From Robiginitalea aurantiaca (GTDB lineage: Bacteria > Bacteroidota > Bacteroidia > Flavobacteriales > Flavobacteriaceae): a DNA stretch of 37,778 bases. The notes under the pieces were generated by a model. That model ran no database searches, was not told where the DNA came from, and saw only the letters and a list, made by a program, of their open reading frames with translations. Positions 9,118-17,571 of this stretch are shown piece after piece; the stretch's first letter is position 1, and each line of letters begins with the position of its first letter. Made by a program: the position numbers and the translations under genes. Where the stretch lies: assembly GCF_030380815.1 (NCBI RefSeq), contig NZ_JAUDUY010000015.1, positions 1-37,778 on the forward strand, in the 5' to 3' direction.

Positions 9118-10235
9118 GAATTCAAGGAATTAATATAGTCGACGATTCGTCCGCTTGCTTTACCATCCCCATAAGGATTAGAAAGCCTGCTCATATGCAT
9201 ATATCTTGCATTATCATTGAGTAATGATAATGTTTCATTAAATATTTTTGTTTTGTCGGTACCCACAAGAACAACAGTGCCCGCATCCACAGCCTCTGGA
9301 CGTTCCGTAGTATCCCGCATGACTAAAACCGGCTTACCAAGGCTAGGCGCCTCCTCTTGCACACCTCCACTGTCCGTAATAACCAAATAGGATTGATTCA
9401 TAAGCCAAACAAAAGCGGGGTAGGTAAGAGGATCAATAAGATGTATATTCGATAGATTACTCAAAATACGGTTTACAGGTTCTTGAACCTTTGGGTTCAA
9501 GTGAACCGGGTAAACAATTTGAATATCACCACGATCTTCGGCCAGGTCTTTGAGGGCGTTACAGATATTGATAAAGCCTTGTCCATGGTTTTCCCGCCGA
9601 TGACCCGTAACTAGAATAAGCTTTTTTTCAGGGTTTATGAACTTTCGTAGCTTTTGGATTTCAATATCATCAGATGAACTTACCCGTTTTACGCTTTCGT
9701 GAAGTGCATCAATTACTGTATTCCCTGTAATAAGAATATTTTCTTCTTTAATACCCTCCCTTAATAAGTTTGAGAATGAGGTTTGTGTTGGCGCAAAATG
9801 ATAATCTGCGATATGACCTGTTACGGTTCTGTTCATTTCTTCCGGAAATGGAGCTAGTTTATTATGAGTCCTAAGTCCTGCTTCAACATGACATACTTTT
9901 GCTCCAGAGTAAAATGCTGCAATACTTGCACCCATGGTGGTGGAAGTATCTCCATGAACATAAACGTAATCAGGCTTGAAGGACTCGAGAACATCTTTTA
10001 ACCCTGTAATTATATCAGCAGTTAGGGTGTAAAGATTTTGATTTGGTTTCATTAAGTCCAAATCATAATCCGGGGTAATTTCAAAAAACTCCAAAACCTG
10101 ATCCAACATTTCTCTATGTTGAGCCGTGACACAAACCTTTGTTTGGAAACGTTCATTACCTTTAAAAGTCTTGACGAGCGGTGCCATTTTGATGGCTTCT
10201 GGGCGGGTACCGAAAATGATAAGGTTTTTTTTCAA
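9114..10235 (-). CDS. wecB: UDP-N-acetylglucosamine 2-epimerase, non-hydrolysing
   Basis: The enzyme interconverts UDP-GlcNAc and UDP-ManNAc and feeds WecC. It has 373 residues, the usual length. Signature segments are GTRPEAIKMAPL, GDTSTTMGA, CHVEAGLRT, TGHRREN and DSGGVQEEAPSLGKP, plus TTERPEA in the C-terminal domain. The start is a TTG at 10233-10235, since the reading KKNLIIFGTRPEA matches the family N terminus and no ATG precedes it. It is the first gene of the left half of the locus, following a 385-base gap with a possible promoter at 10308-10315. Confidence 0.93.
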   Translation of the reverse strand: MKKNLIIFGTRPEAIKMAPLVKTFKGNERFQTKVCVTAQHREMLDQVLEFFEITPDYDLDLMKPNQNLYTLTADIITGLKDVLESFKPDYVYVHGDTSTTMGASIAAFYSGAKVCHVEAGLRTHNKLAPFPEEMNRTVTGHIADYHFAPTQTSFSNLLREGIKEENILITGNTVIDALHESVKRVSSSDDIEIQKLRKFINPEKKLILVTGHRRENHGQGFINICNALKDLAEDRGDIQIVYPVHLNPKVQEPVNRILSNLSNIHLIDPLTYPAFVWLMNQSYLVITDSGGVQEEAPSLGKPVLVMRDTTERPEAVDAGTVVLVGTDKTKIFNETLSLLNDNARYMHMSRLSNPYGDGKASGRIVDYINSLNS

Positions 10236-10307
10236 GAATATAAAATTATTAGGATATCGCTGATAATAAAAATCAGATTTTTCTGAAGTTACATAGCGAT
10301 GTTTCTA

Positions 10308-10315
10308 CAAAAATA
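10308..10315 (-). promoter_or_regulatory. Possible -7 element of the wecB-to-sugar-transferase operon
   Basis: On the minus strand TATTTTTG matches TAnnTTTG exactly and lies 72 bases before the wecB start. No clear TTG -33 element is seen at the usual spacing, so support comes from the -7 match and the position in the gap only. Confidence 0.4.
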
Positions 10316-10495
10316 GATATGGAAATTACTTCGTGGGTGATAAATCAGTGAGAATACTTATTTATTCGGTTAAATGAATATACCCTTTGCAGTAGTTTAA
10401 GTAGGCTAAAGTAATTCATCAATTTTTCTCTCCAGGTAATTAAGTGATAATAAATCTAATACATTGTTAAAAGCCAGAAATCCGGGAAGACTCAA

Positions 10496-10551
10496 AACCT
10501 ACTTTTTTTGATTCCCATTTTCTGTGAAGCCTCCAAAAAAAGAAAGAGGTT
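10496..10551. repeat. Imperfect inverted repeat with A/T tracts, possible terminator
   Basis: AACCT (10496-10500) and CTTTTTTTG (10502-10510) pair with CAAAAAAAG (10534-10542) and AGGTT (10547-10551), around a 23-base loop. It lies about 70 bases past the acetyltransferase stop. The long loop and weak A/T pairs make terminator function uncertain. Confidence 0.35.
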
Positions 10552-10620
10552 CCGCATTACGTGTATCACTTAAGTGGAAAACCTAATGAATAGGAAGATA
10601 TACCATAACCCTTTCAATGT

Positions 10621-11268
10621 TTAAATTCTGATAGCATTCAGGTCCTCAAGTGATATATCCGGTTTCCTGAAAATCTCAATGTTTTCAGAAATCTTTTCAT
10701 CGGAAAAATCCCACCATTTGATTTCGAGTAGTTTTTCAATTATTTCGGGGCTAAATCTATATTTAATAATTTTTGCAGGTACTCCACCTACTATTGCATA
10801 AGGAGGAATGTCTTTAGTTACTAGAGCTTTAGCACCAATTACAGCCCCATCACCAATTTTTACACCTCCCATTATTAAACAATCAGTACCGATCCACACA
10901 TCATTTCCAATAGTCACCGGTAAGTTCTGTTCATATTGAATAGACTTGACCCATTTGTTGCTTAGGGTATTTTTATTGTAGAAAATTTGATTTGAACTGA
11001 GATAGTTCAAGGGGTGCCGGCCAGCCCCAACCTGAATTTTTGAAGATAAGGAGCAAAATTTCCCTACCTCACAATAAACCAATGAACAACCTTTGCTAAT
11101 TCGTGTATACTTTCCAATGGAGCTATTTAGAAGTCTTACAAAGGGGCCGATTCTGGAATATTTTGTAAATGATGAATCCTTATCCCAAAAGGAAAAAACA
11201 GAAACGTCCCTGTAGAAAATTTTTTTTAAAGAAAATATTGACTTCAGATAATTCAAATATCTCTGCAT
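10621..11268 (-). CDS. CatB-type hexapeptide-repeat O-acetyltransferase
   Basis: A left-handed beta-helix acetyltransferase of 215 residues, of the xenobiotic/CatB family common in O-antigen and capsule loci. Hexapeptide turns run from about residue 55 (IGKYTRISKGC) to the C-terminal coil GNDVWIGTDCLIMGGVKIG, followed by GAKALVTKDIPPYAIVGGVPAK. The catalytic-type histidine is in GAGRHPLNYLSSN near 85, followed by the loop insertion typical of this group. It would use acetyl-CoA to acetylate a sugar hydroxyl on the repeat unit. It is not of the PglD type, so it probably does not complete bacillosamine synthesis, although that cannot be excluded. It follows the GT4 gene by 26 bases. Confidence 0.88.
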   Translation of the reverse strand: MQRYLNYLKSIFSLKKIFYRDVSVFSFWDKDSSFTKYSRIGPFVRLLNSSIGKYTRISKGCSLVYCEVGKFCSLSSKIQVGAGRHPLNYLSSNQIFYNKNTLSNKWVKSIQYEQNLPVTIGNDVWIGTDCLIMGGVKIGDGAVIGAKALVTKDIPPYAIVGGVPAKIIKYRFSPEIIEKLLEIKWWDFSDEKISENIEIFRKPDISLEDLNAIRI

Positions 11269-11294
11269 ATTGTGAATTTAAAAACCTAAATACT

Positions 11295-12362
11295 TCATTT
11301 TACAACATAATCGATAGCATCAATAAATCCTTGAGCCATTATTTCTGGAGTTCGCTTTTTAAAATAGAATTCCCTGGCATTTTGTCCCATTTTGGTATAT
11401 TTATCTGGATTGAGTGATAGGTCTACCATTATCTCAACTAATTCCTCTTCTTCTTTATATAATAACCCATTCACTCCGTTCACTATATTTAACCTTTCCC
11501 CACCCGTAATCGCATCTTCCTGTGTAATAAAAGGAACGCCATATCCAAAACTTTTTAGAACCGTCAGCCCCGCCTGACCTGGAGATATACAGGCAATAGA
11601 AGTTTGGAACAATTCTGAAAGAATCTGCTCGTTGAATTCACTTCCATGCAATATAATATTATCCTGATTTGAAGTATTTTCTATCCACTTTTCTATGGCT
11701 TTGTATTCACTTCCATTTCCCACTATGTATAGTCTGGGAGTTGAGGGCATTTTCAATCTAGCTTCTTGAAATGCATATAATAACTCAAAGACCATTTTAC
11801 CCTTATATAAGCTGCCGACAAAGAGTATTTTATCTTTTTTTGAAGATTTATTTGGGACTTCAATTACTTCAACTGTATTCTGCATTACGAAAAGCTTTTC
11901 CGGAGGAAAGCCCCTTCGCATAAATTTATTCCTGGCATAATCACTATAAAAAATCATGGCATCTGACTCCTTTGCAAGAAGGTACCTCAAATAATTCACA
12001 GGGGTCTTGGCGTCAAATTTGTGTTTATAGGATGCCCTAACCCCAATACCCCAAAAAATCATTTTGTATTTCCTAAATGGATTTAAGGCAAGTTTAAGGA
12101 ACGATAAATTCATAACGTAGAAAGTGCAAACAACTACGTCAAAATTTGGAATCAAGGTTGATAATTTATTTTCAAAATATTTGAAGCTTCCAAGCTGCTT
12201 TAAATCAAGTTTTATTTCGTTGATGCAAGGATTTAAATAATTTGAAGAAGCGCCAGAATGGGCAATTGTGAGATTTATGGAATCATCATCGGAAATCCTA
12301 TTGAAAATTGGAATTCTGTAAGGCTTTAGATCATGTGTGATAAATAAAACTTCGACTTTCAC
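11295..12362 (-). CDS. Glycosyltransferase family 4
   Basis: A predicted cytoplasmic GT-B glycosyltransferase of 355 residues. The start is a GTG at 12360-12362, giving MKVEVLFITHDLKPYRIPIF, which matches the common N terminus of this subgroup. The C-terminal domain begins with ILFVGSLYKGKMV (near 178) and includes IILHGSEFNEQILSELF, then an SPGQAGLTVLKSFGYGVPF donor-binding segment. Here the usual E-x7-E signature is replaced by a GQAGL...SFGYG form seen in some O-antigen enzymes. The sugar specificity is unknown. It lies 26 bases before the acetyltransferase gene and 138 bases after the next GT4. Confidence 0.88.
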   Translation of the reverse strand: MKVEVLFITHDLKPYRIPIFNRISDDDSINLTIAHSGASSNYLNPCINEIKLDLKQLGSFKYFENKLSTLIPNFDVVVCTFYVMNLSFLKLALNPFRKYKMIFWGIGVRASYKHKFDAKTPVNYLRYLLAKESDAMIFYSDYARNKFMRRGFPPEKLFVMQNTVEVIEVPNKSSKKDKILFVGSLYKGKMVFELLYAFQEARLKMPSTPRLYIVGNGSEYKAIEKWIENTSNQDNIILHGSEFNEQILSELFQTSIACISPGQAGLTVLKSFGYGVPFITQEDAITGGERLNIVNGVNGLLYKEEEELVEIMVDLSLNPDKYTKMGQNAREFYFKKRTPEIMAQGFIDAIDYVVK

Positions 12363-12500
12363 GATTTCGATTTAATTATTTAAAAACGGTATTAATAAAT
12401 GCAGATGTTCACTAAATGTCAGACAAAGAATTTTAAACTTTCTATCTGTAAGCTTAACTCAACTACCTTTACAGATTTCAGAAGATTTTCTCTTACACGG

Positions 12501-13631
12501 CTAGCCTTTGCTTTTGTCCTCAATGTATTTGACTAATAGCTGGCACCACTGTCCCATAATATTTGAAAGTCTGAAAGGTTGTAGGTACTGTCTGTTATTT
12601 TCGGAAAATGAAATTAGTATATCCGGACTTGACATTAAATACTCAATTTTCTCAGCCATGTCGGAATAATTAAATGCAGGAATCAAGAATCCATTACTGT
12701 TATTCTGGATAATCTCATTCGGACCTGTTGGAATATCAAAGCTTAGTAATGGTAAATTTTTGGACATGCCCTCTAACAAAACCATAGGAAAACCTTCATA
12801 TCCCGAAGTCATTACCATCAACGAATACTCGTTGTAAAGATTGTATAGGCCTTTGACATTCCCCATCAATTTCACTCTTTTTACCAGATTGTTCTCAATT
12901 ATTTTGTTATTGATCACATCTCTTAACTCTCCATCACCATATATATGCCATTCAAGATGAGGATTCTTATGCAGTACAATTTTGGCAACTTCAATTAAAT
13001 TGGTGTCAAATCTCTTTTGCTCATTCAAACGGCCAACACTAATAATTTTATTCGTGTGGGGATTGTAGACAGATTGATCCTCAAGGAGTTTGTCATCAAT
13101 AGGATTATATATTTGAAAAACGTTATTCGAAAGGGTCTTATTTTTGTAATTGTTTACATCAGCTTTTGTTAAACTGACAACACATTTTGAAAAAAAGCCT
13201 CCAAATTGTTCATTCCACCACTTGTATTTGTTTTTCTCACCATAAAAGCTGGAATGGGACCAATAGATCATTTTTGTTTGCTTTCCAATTACGGATAAGC
13301 CACCTAAAAGGCAAAAGCGATGTCCACATACAATTAGGATATCAATTTTGTTCTTTGAGAGGTATTTTCTTAAATTAAGAGCTGCTTCAATAATACCTTG
13401 CCGCATTCCCTTCCGTTCGGAGAGAAGGTTGAAATAAGATATTTCATCATTCCATGAATAGCCTTTCTTAGGCTGGAAAGGCTGAAAACTGATTATATGG
13501 ACTTTTGCTACATTCTTTTCGCTTAATCCTTCCCCGATAATAGAAGTAACTCTTTCAATTCCCCCTTTACCCGAAAGGCTTCCTAGTAGAAAGGCAATAT
13601 TTGGACTTTTTGTGAACATATTTTCACTCAT
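12501..13631 (-). CDS. Glycosyltransferase family 4
   Basis: A GT-B glycosyltransferase of 376 residues. The N-terminal domain has the glycine-rich acceptor/nucleotide loop GSLSGKGGIERVT near 16. The C-terminal domain opens with IISVGRLNEQKRFD, followed by WHIYGDG and the donor-binding EGFPMVLLEGMSKNLPLLSF with its E-x7-E spacing, then GPNEIIQNNSNGFLIP. This pattern matches family 4 enzymes that add hexose or HexNAc in polysaccharide loci. The start at 13631 is four bases past the polymerase stop; an in-frame ATG at 13619 is an alternative. Sugar specificity is not readable. Confidence 0.9.
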   Translation of the reverse strand: MSENMFTKSPNIAFLLGSLSGKGGIERVTSIIGEGLSEKNVAKVHIISFQPFQPKKGYSWNDEISYFNLLSERKGMRQGIIEAALNLRKYLSKNKIDILIVCGHRFCLLGGLSVIGKQTKMIYWSHSSFYGEKNKYKWWNEQFGGFFSKCVVSLTKADVNNYKNKTLSNNVFQIYNPIDDKLLEDQSVYNPHTNKIISVGRLNEQKRFDTNLIEVAKIVLHKNPHLEWHIYGDGELRDVINNKIIENNLVKRVKLMGNVKGLYNLYNEYSLMVMTSGYEGFPMVLLEGMSKNLPLLSFDIPTGPNEIIQNNSNGFLIPAFNYSDMAEKIEYLMSSPDILISFSENNRQYLQPFRLSNIMGQWCQLLVKYIEDKSKG

Positions 13632-13635
13632 TAAA

Positions 13636-14838
13636 TCAAATTAGTTTAGGGGATCCTGAAATTTTGGATTCTATGTGATATAAGAAGCCTACATAGACAA
13701 AAAAGTACAACATTGCGTATGAGGCTTCGTAAAACACGTAGACGTTGTTTAATAGCATGAACAAGGCAAAAAATAGCCAAGCCAGTTTTACATTGGAATC
13801 GGCTTTGTTTCTGAGTAGCAGCTTAGTGGATTTAATAAATGGAAGAAAAAATAAGACGATAATAAGACCACCAATTAGTATACCTTGTTCCGCCAAGGCT
13901 TCAGTGTAACTGTTATGAGAAAAAAGATGATATGGATTGTATTTGACAAAATTTCCTGTACCAACTCCCAAAAATGGATATTCAAAAAATACATTCAGAG
14001 CTTCTTTCATCAGATAGGTTCTCCCATCCTCACTAATATTAGAACTTATCCTACTTTGAATACTGGACTGAAAGTAAATTCGTGAAAATTGAAAGAGAAC
14101 TAGAATTCCGGTAATAATCATTATTGATTTCGCAAATAACTGTTTTAATGGATTGATAAACTTGATTTTATTAATCCAAATCCAGAACAGAATATTCGCA
14201 GTAAGCACAAAAATCAAACCAGACCTGGATTGTGTAACAAAAGACATCAATATTGATATAACCGGTATTATAATTAGTCCGAGGCCGGTGTATAGGTTTT
14301 TATATTTAAGATGTAATCTGAAAATCGAGAAGTTCGCAAAAAAGGAAAAATATGAATAGTAATTCGCATTGTAAGTAAACACAGCTCGAGAACCTGATTG
14401 CTTGTAAAAGCCGGATAATCCAAATGTTCCTGTTCTGTATTCGGAGTAAAATAACATTAAGGAAGCTAATATATAGGCTAAATGAAAATAGTCTTCGTAT
14501 GATTTATTTTTAGTAAATGATAAGGCGATATATCCACCCATAAATGCAGCAATAATTTTTGGGTATACCATTTCAAATCTTTGAAAATCGAAGTCTGAAT
14601 AATATACACTTGCAAGACATAGAAGAACAAAAAGGAGGTATATAAGAATTTCAGTTTTTTTTATGTAAAAAGTTCTTATATCATTAGCTATTGCTAATAA
14701 GAATAAGGTTGGAAAAAGAACAGTGAATCCTATTTTTTGAGTCCCATTGTAGAGACCGGTGAAATAGGTTACTATCATTACTATAATGAGGAATCCCAGG
14801 AAGATGGAAATTGGTTTTTGAATTTTGCCTTCTAACAT
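13636..14838 (-). CDS. wzy: O-antigen/capsule repeat-unit polymerase (Wzy, O-antigen ligase family)
   Basis: An integral membrane protein of 400 residues with about ten to twelve hydrophobic segments. A large periplasmic loop holds the family signature: QSRSG near 204, then GVGTGNFVKYNPYHLFSHNS followed by YTEALAEQG near 308-318. These Arg and His positions are the conserved ones of the Wzy_C/WaaL fold. A polymerase is more likely than a ligase because the gene lies between glycosyltransferases in a Wzx/Wzy locus. It would join flipped repeat units at the periplasmic face. It is very AT-rich, like its neighbours, and sits 16 bases after the GT2 gene. Confidence 0.88.
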   Translation of the reverse strand: MLEGKIQKPISIFLGFLIIVMIVTYFTGLYNGTQKIGFTVLFPTLFLLAIANDIRTFYIKKTEILIYLLFVLLCLASVYYSDFDFQRFEMVYPKIIAAFMGGYIALSFTKNKSYEDYFHLAYILASLMLFYSEYRTGTFGLSGFYKQSGSRAVFTYNANYYSYFSFFANFSIFRLHLKYKNLYTGLGLIIIPVISILMSFVTQSRSGLIFVLTANILFWIWINKIKFINPLKQLFAKSIMIITGILVLFQFSRIYFQSSIQSRISSNISEDGRTYLMKEALNVFFEYPFLGVGTGNFVKYNPYHLFSHNSYTEALAEQGILIGGLIIVLFFLPFIKSTKLLLRNKADSNVKLAWLFFALFMLLNNVYVFYEASYAMLYFFVYVGFLYHIESKISGSPKLI

Positions 14839-14854
14839 TGCTGCAAATCAATGT

Positions 14855-15838
14855 TTATATTGACTGAACTTTTCCTTTCCGAATTATTTTCATATAACCA
14901 GTATAAACCAGTCCGAAGATCCTGGAAGGTAAATATTGGATTAATTCAATTCTTAAATCTCTATTATTGATTTTATAATTGTCTTCTAGTTCTGATTTTA
15001 CAAGCGACCTAAGATTTCGCCATTTCATTGACCCCCTTTTTCTGGATAGTAGGGCGTATCTGCCTATAAGCCACTGTGAATACCATTTTTTTACAGCGTT
15101 TTTTGTGCGTTCGGATTTTGAGATTTTCAATAAGTTTGAATGGGCGCGAATTACTACTTCAATTCCTTCTAATTTCTTGTTATTGAATTTACTCCGAGTG
15201 ACACTTTTATTTAAATCATTATAGATATAAAGTGATTCTGGAACCTGCCCGATACGATTAGATTTCTGTAAAATTTCTGACATATAAAGGGCGTCCTGAT
15301 GTATTTTGCCATGAATAAACTCAGTGCTTTTTGCCAGATCTGATTTGATTAGTTTGTTCCAAACATTAAACACCCCATGGGGATGAAATTCCATTCGCTG
15401 TAGATATTTATCGATTGAAATAACTCTGGGGGTTTCATCAGTTATTATTTCTGAGAAACTTGATGATGCCGAAGTAAAGTTGCAAAATGCTATATCCAGC
15501 TTATTAGTGATAACGTGATTTAGCAATTTGAAGTACATACAATCAAGGATAAAGTCATCAGAATCGACGAAGCCAATAAAATCACCAGTGGCAAATTTTA
15601 ATCCTGCGTTTCGAGCACTACTGGAGCCTTCATTTGATTTATGCAAAACAAAAACCCGATGGTCATTTTTGGCATAATTATCACAAATAGCCGCACTTCC
15701 GTCGGTTGACCCATCATTTATTAATATGATTTCCAAGTTTTTATATGTCTGTACTAATAGACTATCAATACAATTGGGAAGATATTTTTCAGAATTGTAT
15801 ACGGGTATGATAATACTAACCTTTGGATCTCTTATCAT
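14855..15838 (-). CDS. Glycosyltransferase family 2
   Basis: A GT-A glycosyltransferase of 327 residues. The opening VSIIIPVYNSEKYLPNCIDS, the NDGSTDGS nucleotide loop near 41, NEGSSSARNAGL and the metal-binding DSDD at about 92-95 are all intact. A C-terminal region of about 110 residues is basic and contains a hydrophobic helix, which may hold it to the membrane. It resembles WfgS/EpsJ-type enzymes, but the donor is unknown. Its ATG overlaps the flippase stop by four bases. Confidence 0.92.
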   Translation of the reverse strand: MIRDPKVSIIIPVYNSEKYLPNCIDSLLVQTYKNLEIILINDGSTDGSAAICDNYAKNDHRVFVLHKSNEGSSSARNAGLKFATGDFIGFVDSDDFILDCMYFKLLNHVITNKLDIAFCNFTSASSSFSEIITDETPRVISIDKYLQRMEFHPHGVFNVWNKLIKSDLAKSTEFIHGKIHQDALYMSEILQKSNRIGQVPESLYIYNDLNKSVTRSKFNNKKLEGIEVVIRAHSNLLKISKSERTKNAVKKWYSQWLIGRYALLSRKRGSMKWRNLRSLVKSELEDNYKINNRDLRIELIQYLPSRIFGLVYTGYMKIIRKGKVQSI

Positions 15839-17364
15839 ATTAACATTTTTTTCAGACGATGGAAAAAATCTCGGAAGCCTTTATTGAAGACATATAAAAA
15901 TAAAGGTAGACAGGATAGAATAATTAAGTTCAGGAACAGTACAAATAAAGCGAAATTTAGGTAAGAGGACGTATCTAGAATTAAAAATTCGTTGACAATC
16001 AGATTAATTGCTACAAAAGACAGTAATAATGAAAAAATTAGGGTCAAAAATTTAGGCCAATAATGTTTTAAGACATTGATTTTAAAACCGTCTCTGAAAA
16101 GAAAAAATGGTTTCCAAATCATGACTATAATAAACATACTTATACTCGTACCTAACATTATACCCGCAATGCCCATCCTCAATCCGAAAAATATGGAAAC
16201 GAAAAGATTAATCAACATTTGCGTAATTGGTGCCCAGGTATCGTGATATAGTCCGTAGGCAGTAATATAGTTGTCTATCGGGATCCGAATAAGATTCATG
16301 CCTAGGTTGAAAATCATTAAGTAGACAATTAGATTATTCAGGATGTATTTTTCGCCTAACCACAAAGAAATAAAAGGGTCAATTAAATAAATTAGATTTA
16401 AAGTGATAAAACCACATATCAAAAAGCGTATGCCCATCATCTCCCAAAATACTTTGTGTATCTGAGCTTTATTATTTTCCGCCACTAAATTTCCAACTCC
16501 GGCTGCCATACCCGAAAAAAAATTGTTAGTCAAAACCTTTAATTGATTAGTAATCAAGAAGTAGTTTCCAAAAAATGCCACACTTTTCAGGTCAATAATC
16601 GCGTAAATCAATATTTGATCGGTACCCGAGGTCACAAAAGATGACAGCTTATGAACAAATACTTGTTTTATCTTTTTTATTTCATTGGTGTATTCTGTCA
16701 AAATATTCCCTTGATAGGAGGTTCTTGATTTTAGAAATGGATATGTTTTTTTTACTTTAAAATCAATCAAATAGCTCGTGATCACGGCAAAAAGCAGTTC
16801 CATTACCAACCAAAGAATCATGCTTTGAAGCCAGATAGCAATAAAGGCTTGAATTATCTGACGGCATATTATGGAGCCCTGGGAATATGCAGTTATAACA
16901 TATCCTTTCTGATCTGCACTTAGAACCACAGAAGAATAATTGATAACATAGCCAAGGACGGCAGCAATGAGATACGAGAAAAACCCAGTATAAACGACAA
17001 TTGATGGAATCTCCTCACCCTTAAAGAAAATGGGAAAAAATAAGGACAGAATTAATCCTAGAAAGAGTAAGACAAGGGCCAATCTCCGGTATAAATATCC
17101 AATTAGGGACACCAAACGGCTAATTTCCGCAGAATTCTTCTCAAAAAGTGGTTTATAAAGTGTGAAGCCAATCGCCACCCCTATGCCTAACTCAGCAAGG
17201 TTCAGAAACCCTAGGATGCTCTTTAAAGTACTTGTAAGGCCAATGAAGTCATCGCCTAAATATTCCAAGAATATTCGACGCGTAATGAATGAAATTACAG
17301 TAGATATAAAATAAAAGATTACACCTACTTTGGCGTTTAATAAGGTTTTCCTAACACGCGACAT
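15835..17364 (-). CDS. wzx: Repeat-unit flippase (Wzx, MATE/MOP superfamily)
   Basis: A membrane protein of 509 residues with about fourteen hydrophobic segments. It begins VRKTLLNAKVGVIFYFISTV, with the FLEYLGDDFIGLTS loop typical of polysaccharide flippases near 33-46. It would move undecaprenyl-linked repeat units across the inner membrane. It is the first gene of the AT-rich core, with a possible -7 element 26 bases upstream and a hairpin terminator of the previous gene at 17459-17489. The C terminus is basic (FFHRLKKMLI). Length and topology fit the family. Confidence 0.92.
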   Translation of the reverse strand: MSRVRKTLLNAKVGVIFYFISTVISFITRRIFLEYLGDDFIGLTSTLKSILGFLNLAELGIGVAIGFTLYKPLFEKNSAEISRLVSLIGYLYRRLALVLLFLGLILSLFFPIFFKGEEIPSIVVYTGFFSYLIAAVLGYVINYSSVVLSADQKGYVITAYSQGSIICRQIIQAFIAIWLQSMILWLVMELLFAVITSYLIDFKVKKTYPFLKSRTSYQGNILTEYTNEIKKIKQVFVHKLSSFVTSGTDQILIYAIIDLKSVAFFGNYFLITNQLKVLTNNFFSGMAAGVGNLVAENNKAQIHKVFWEMMGIRFLICGFITLNLIYLIDPFISLWLGEKYILNNLIVYLMIFNLGMNLIRIPIDNYITAYGLYHDTWAPITQMLINLFVSIFFGLRMGIAGIMLGTSISMFIIVMIWKPFFLFRDGFKINVLKHYWPKFLTLIFSLLLSFVAINLIVNEFLILDTSSYLNFALFVLFLNLIILSCLPLFLYVFNKGFRDFFHRLKKMLI

Positions 17365-17390
17365 ATCCCTTGAAATCTAGTAATACGGTA

Positions 17391-17398
17391 CAAAAATG
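17391..17398 (-). promoter_or_regulatory. Possible -7 element before wzx
   Basis: Minus-strand CATTTTTG differs from TAnnTTTG by one base and ends 26 bases before the wzx ATG. There is no clear TTG at -33. The terminator-like hairpin just upstream supports a new transcript starting here. Confidence 0.3.
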
Positions 17399-17458
17399 AG
17401 AATTATTAATTATAAGAATTAATTTTTAGGGTAAGTTTCCATTGATAGGTGATGAAAC

Positions 17459-17489
17459 GTAAAAGCCAGACATAACGCCTGGCTTTTAC
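17459..17489 (-). terminator. Hairpin terminator after the beta-helix lipoprotein gene
   Basis: GTAAAAGCCAG (17459-17469) pairs perfectly with CTGGCTTTTAC (17479-17489) around a 9-base loop. It lies 83 bases past the lipoprotein stop. The T-run is partly inside the stem, so termination strength is uncertain. Confidence 0.6.
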
Positions 17490-17571
17490 ATTCTTCCTTA
17501 TCAATTCGTCTAACAGTAGGTAGGCAAAACCAATTTTAAATTTTGCCATGAGATAATTAAATTCAAATAAC

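Larger units (their letters stand above)
10236..10620. other. 385-base gap between the two minus-strand gene blocks
   Basis: No gene is visible on either strand. The right portion holds the inverted repeat at 10496-10551 and a 10-base palindrome CACTTAAGTG at 10567-10576. The left portion holds the likely -7 element before wecB. The gap probably separates two transcripts, or contains partial termination and reinitiation within the locus. Confidence 0.55.

Noticed and set aside
4184-10235. Two UDP-GlcNAc 2-epimerase family genes considered as a duplication
   Set aside because: Their motifs differ clearly (HMEAGNRCFD against CHVEAGLRT), and each sits in its own pathway cassette, so they are distinct enzymes rather than a recent copy.
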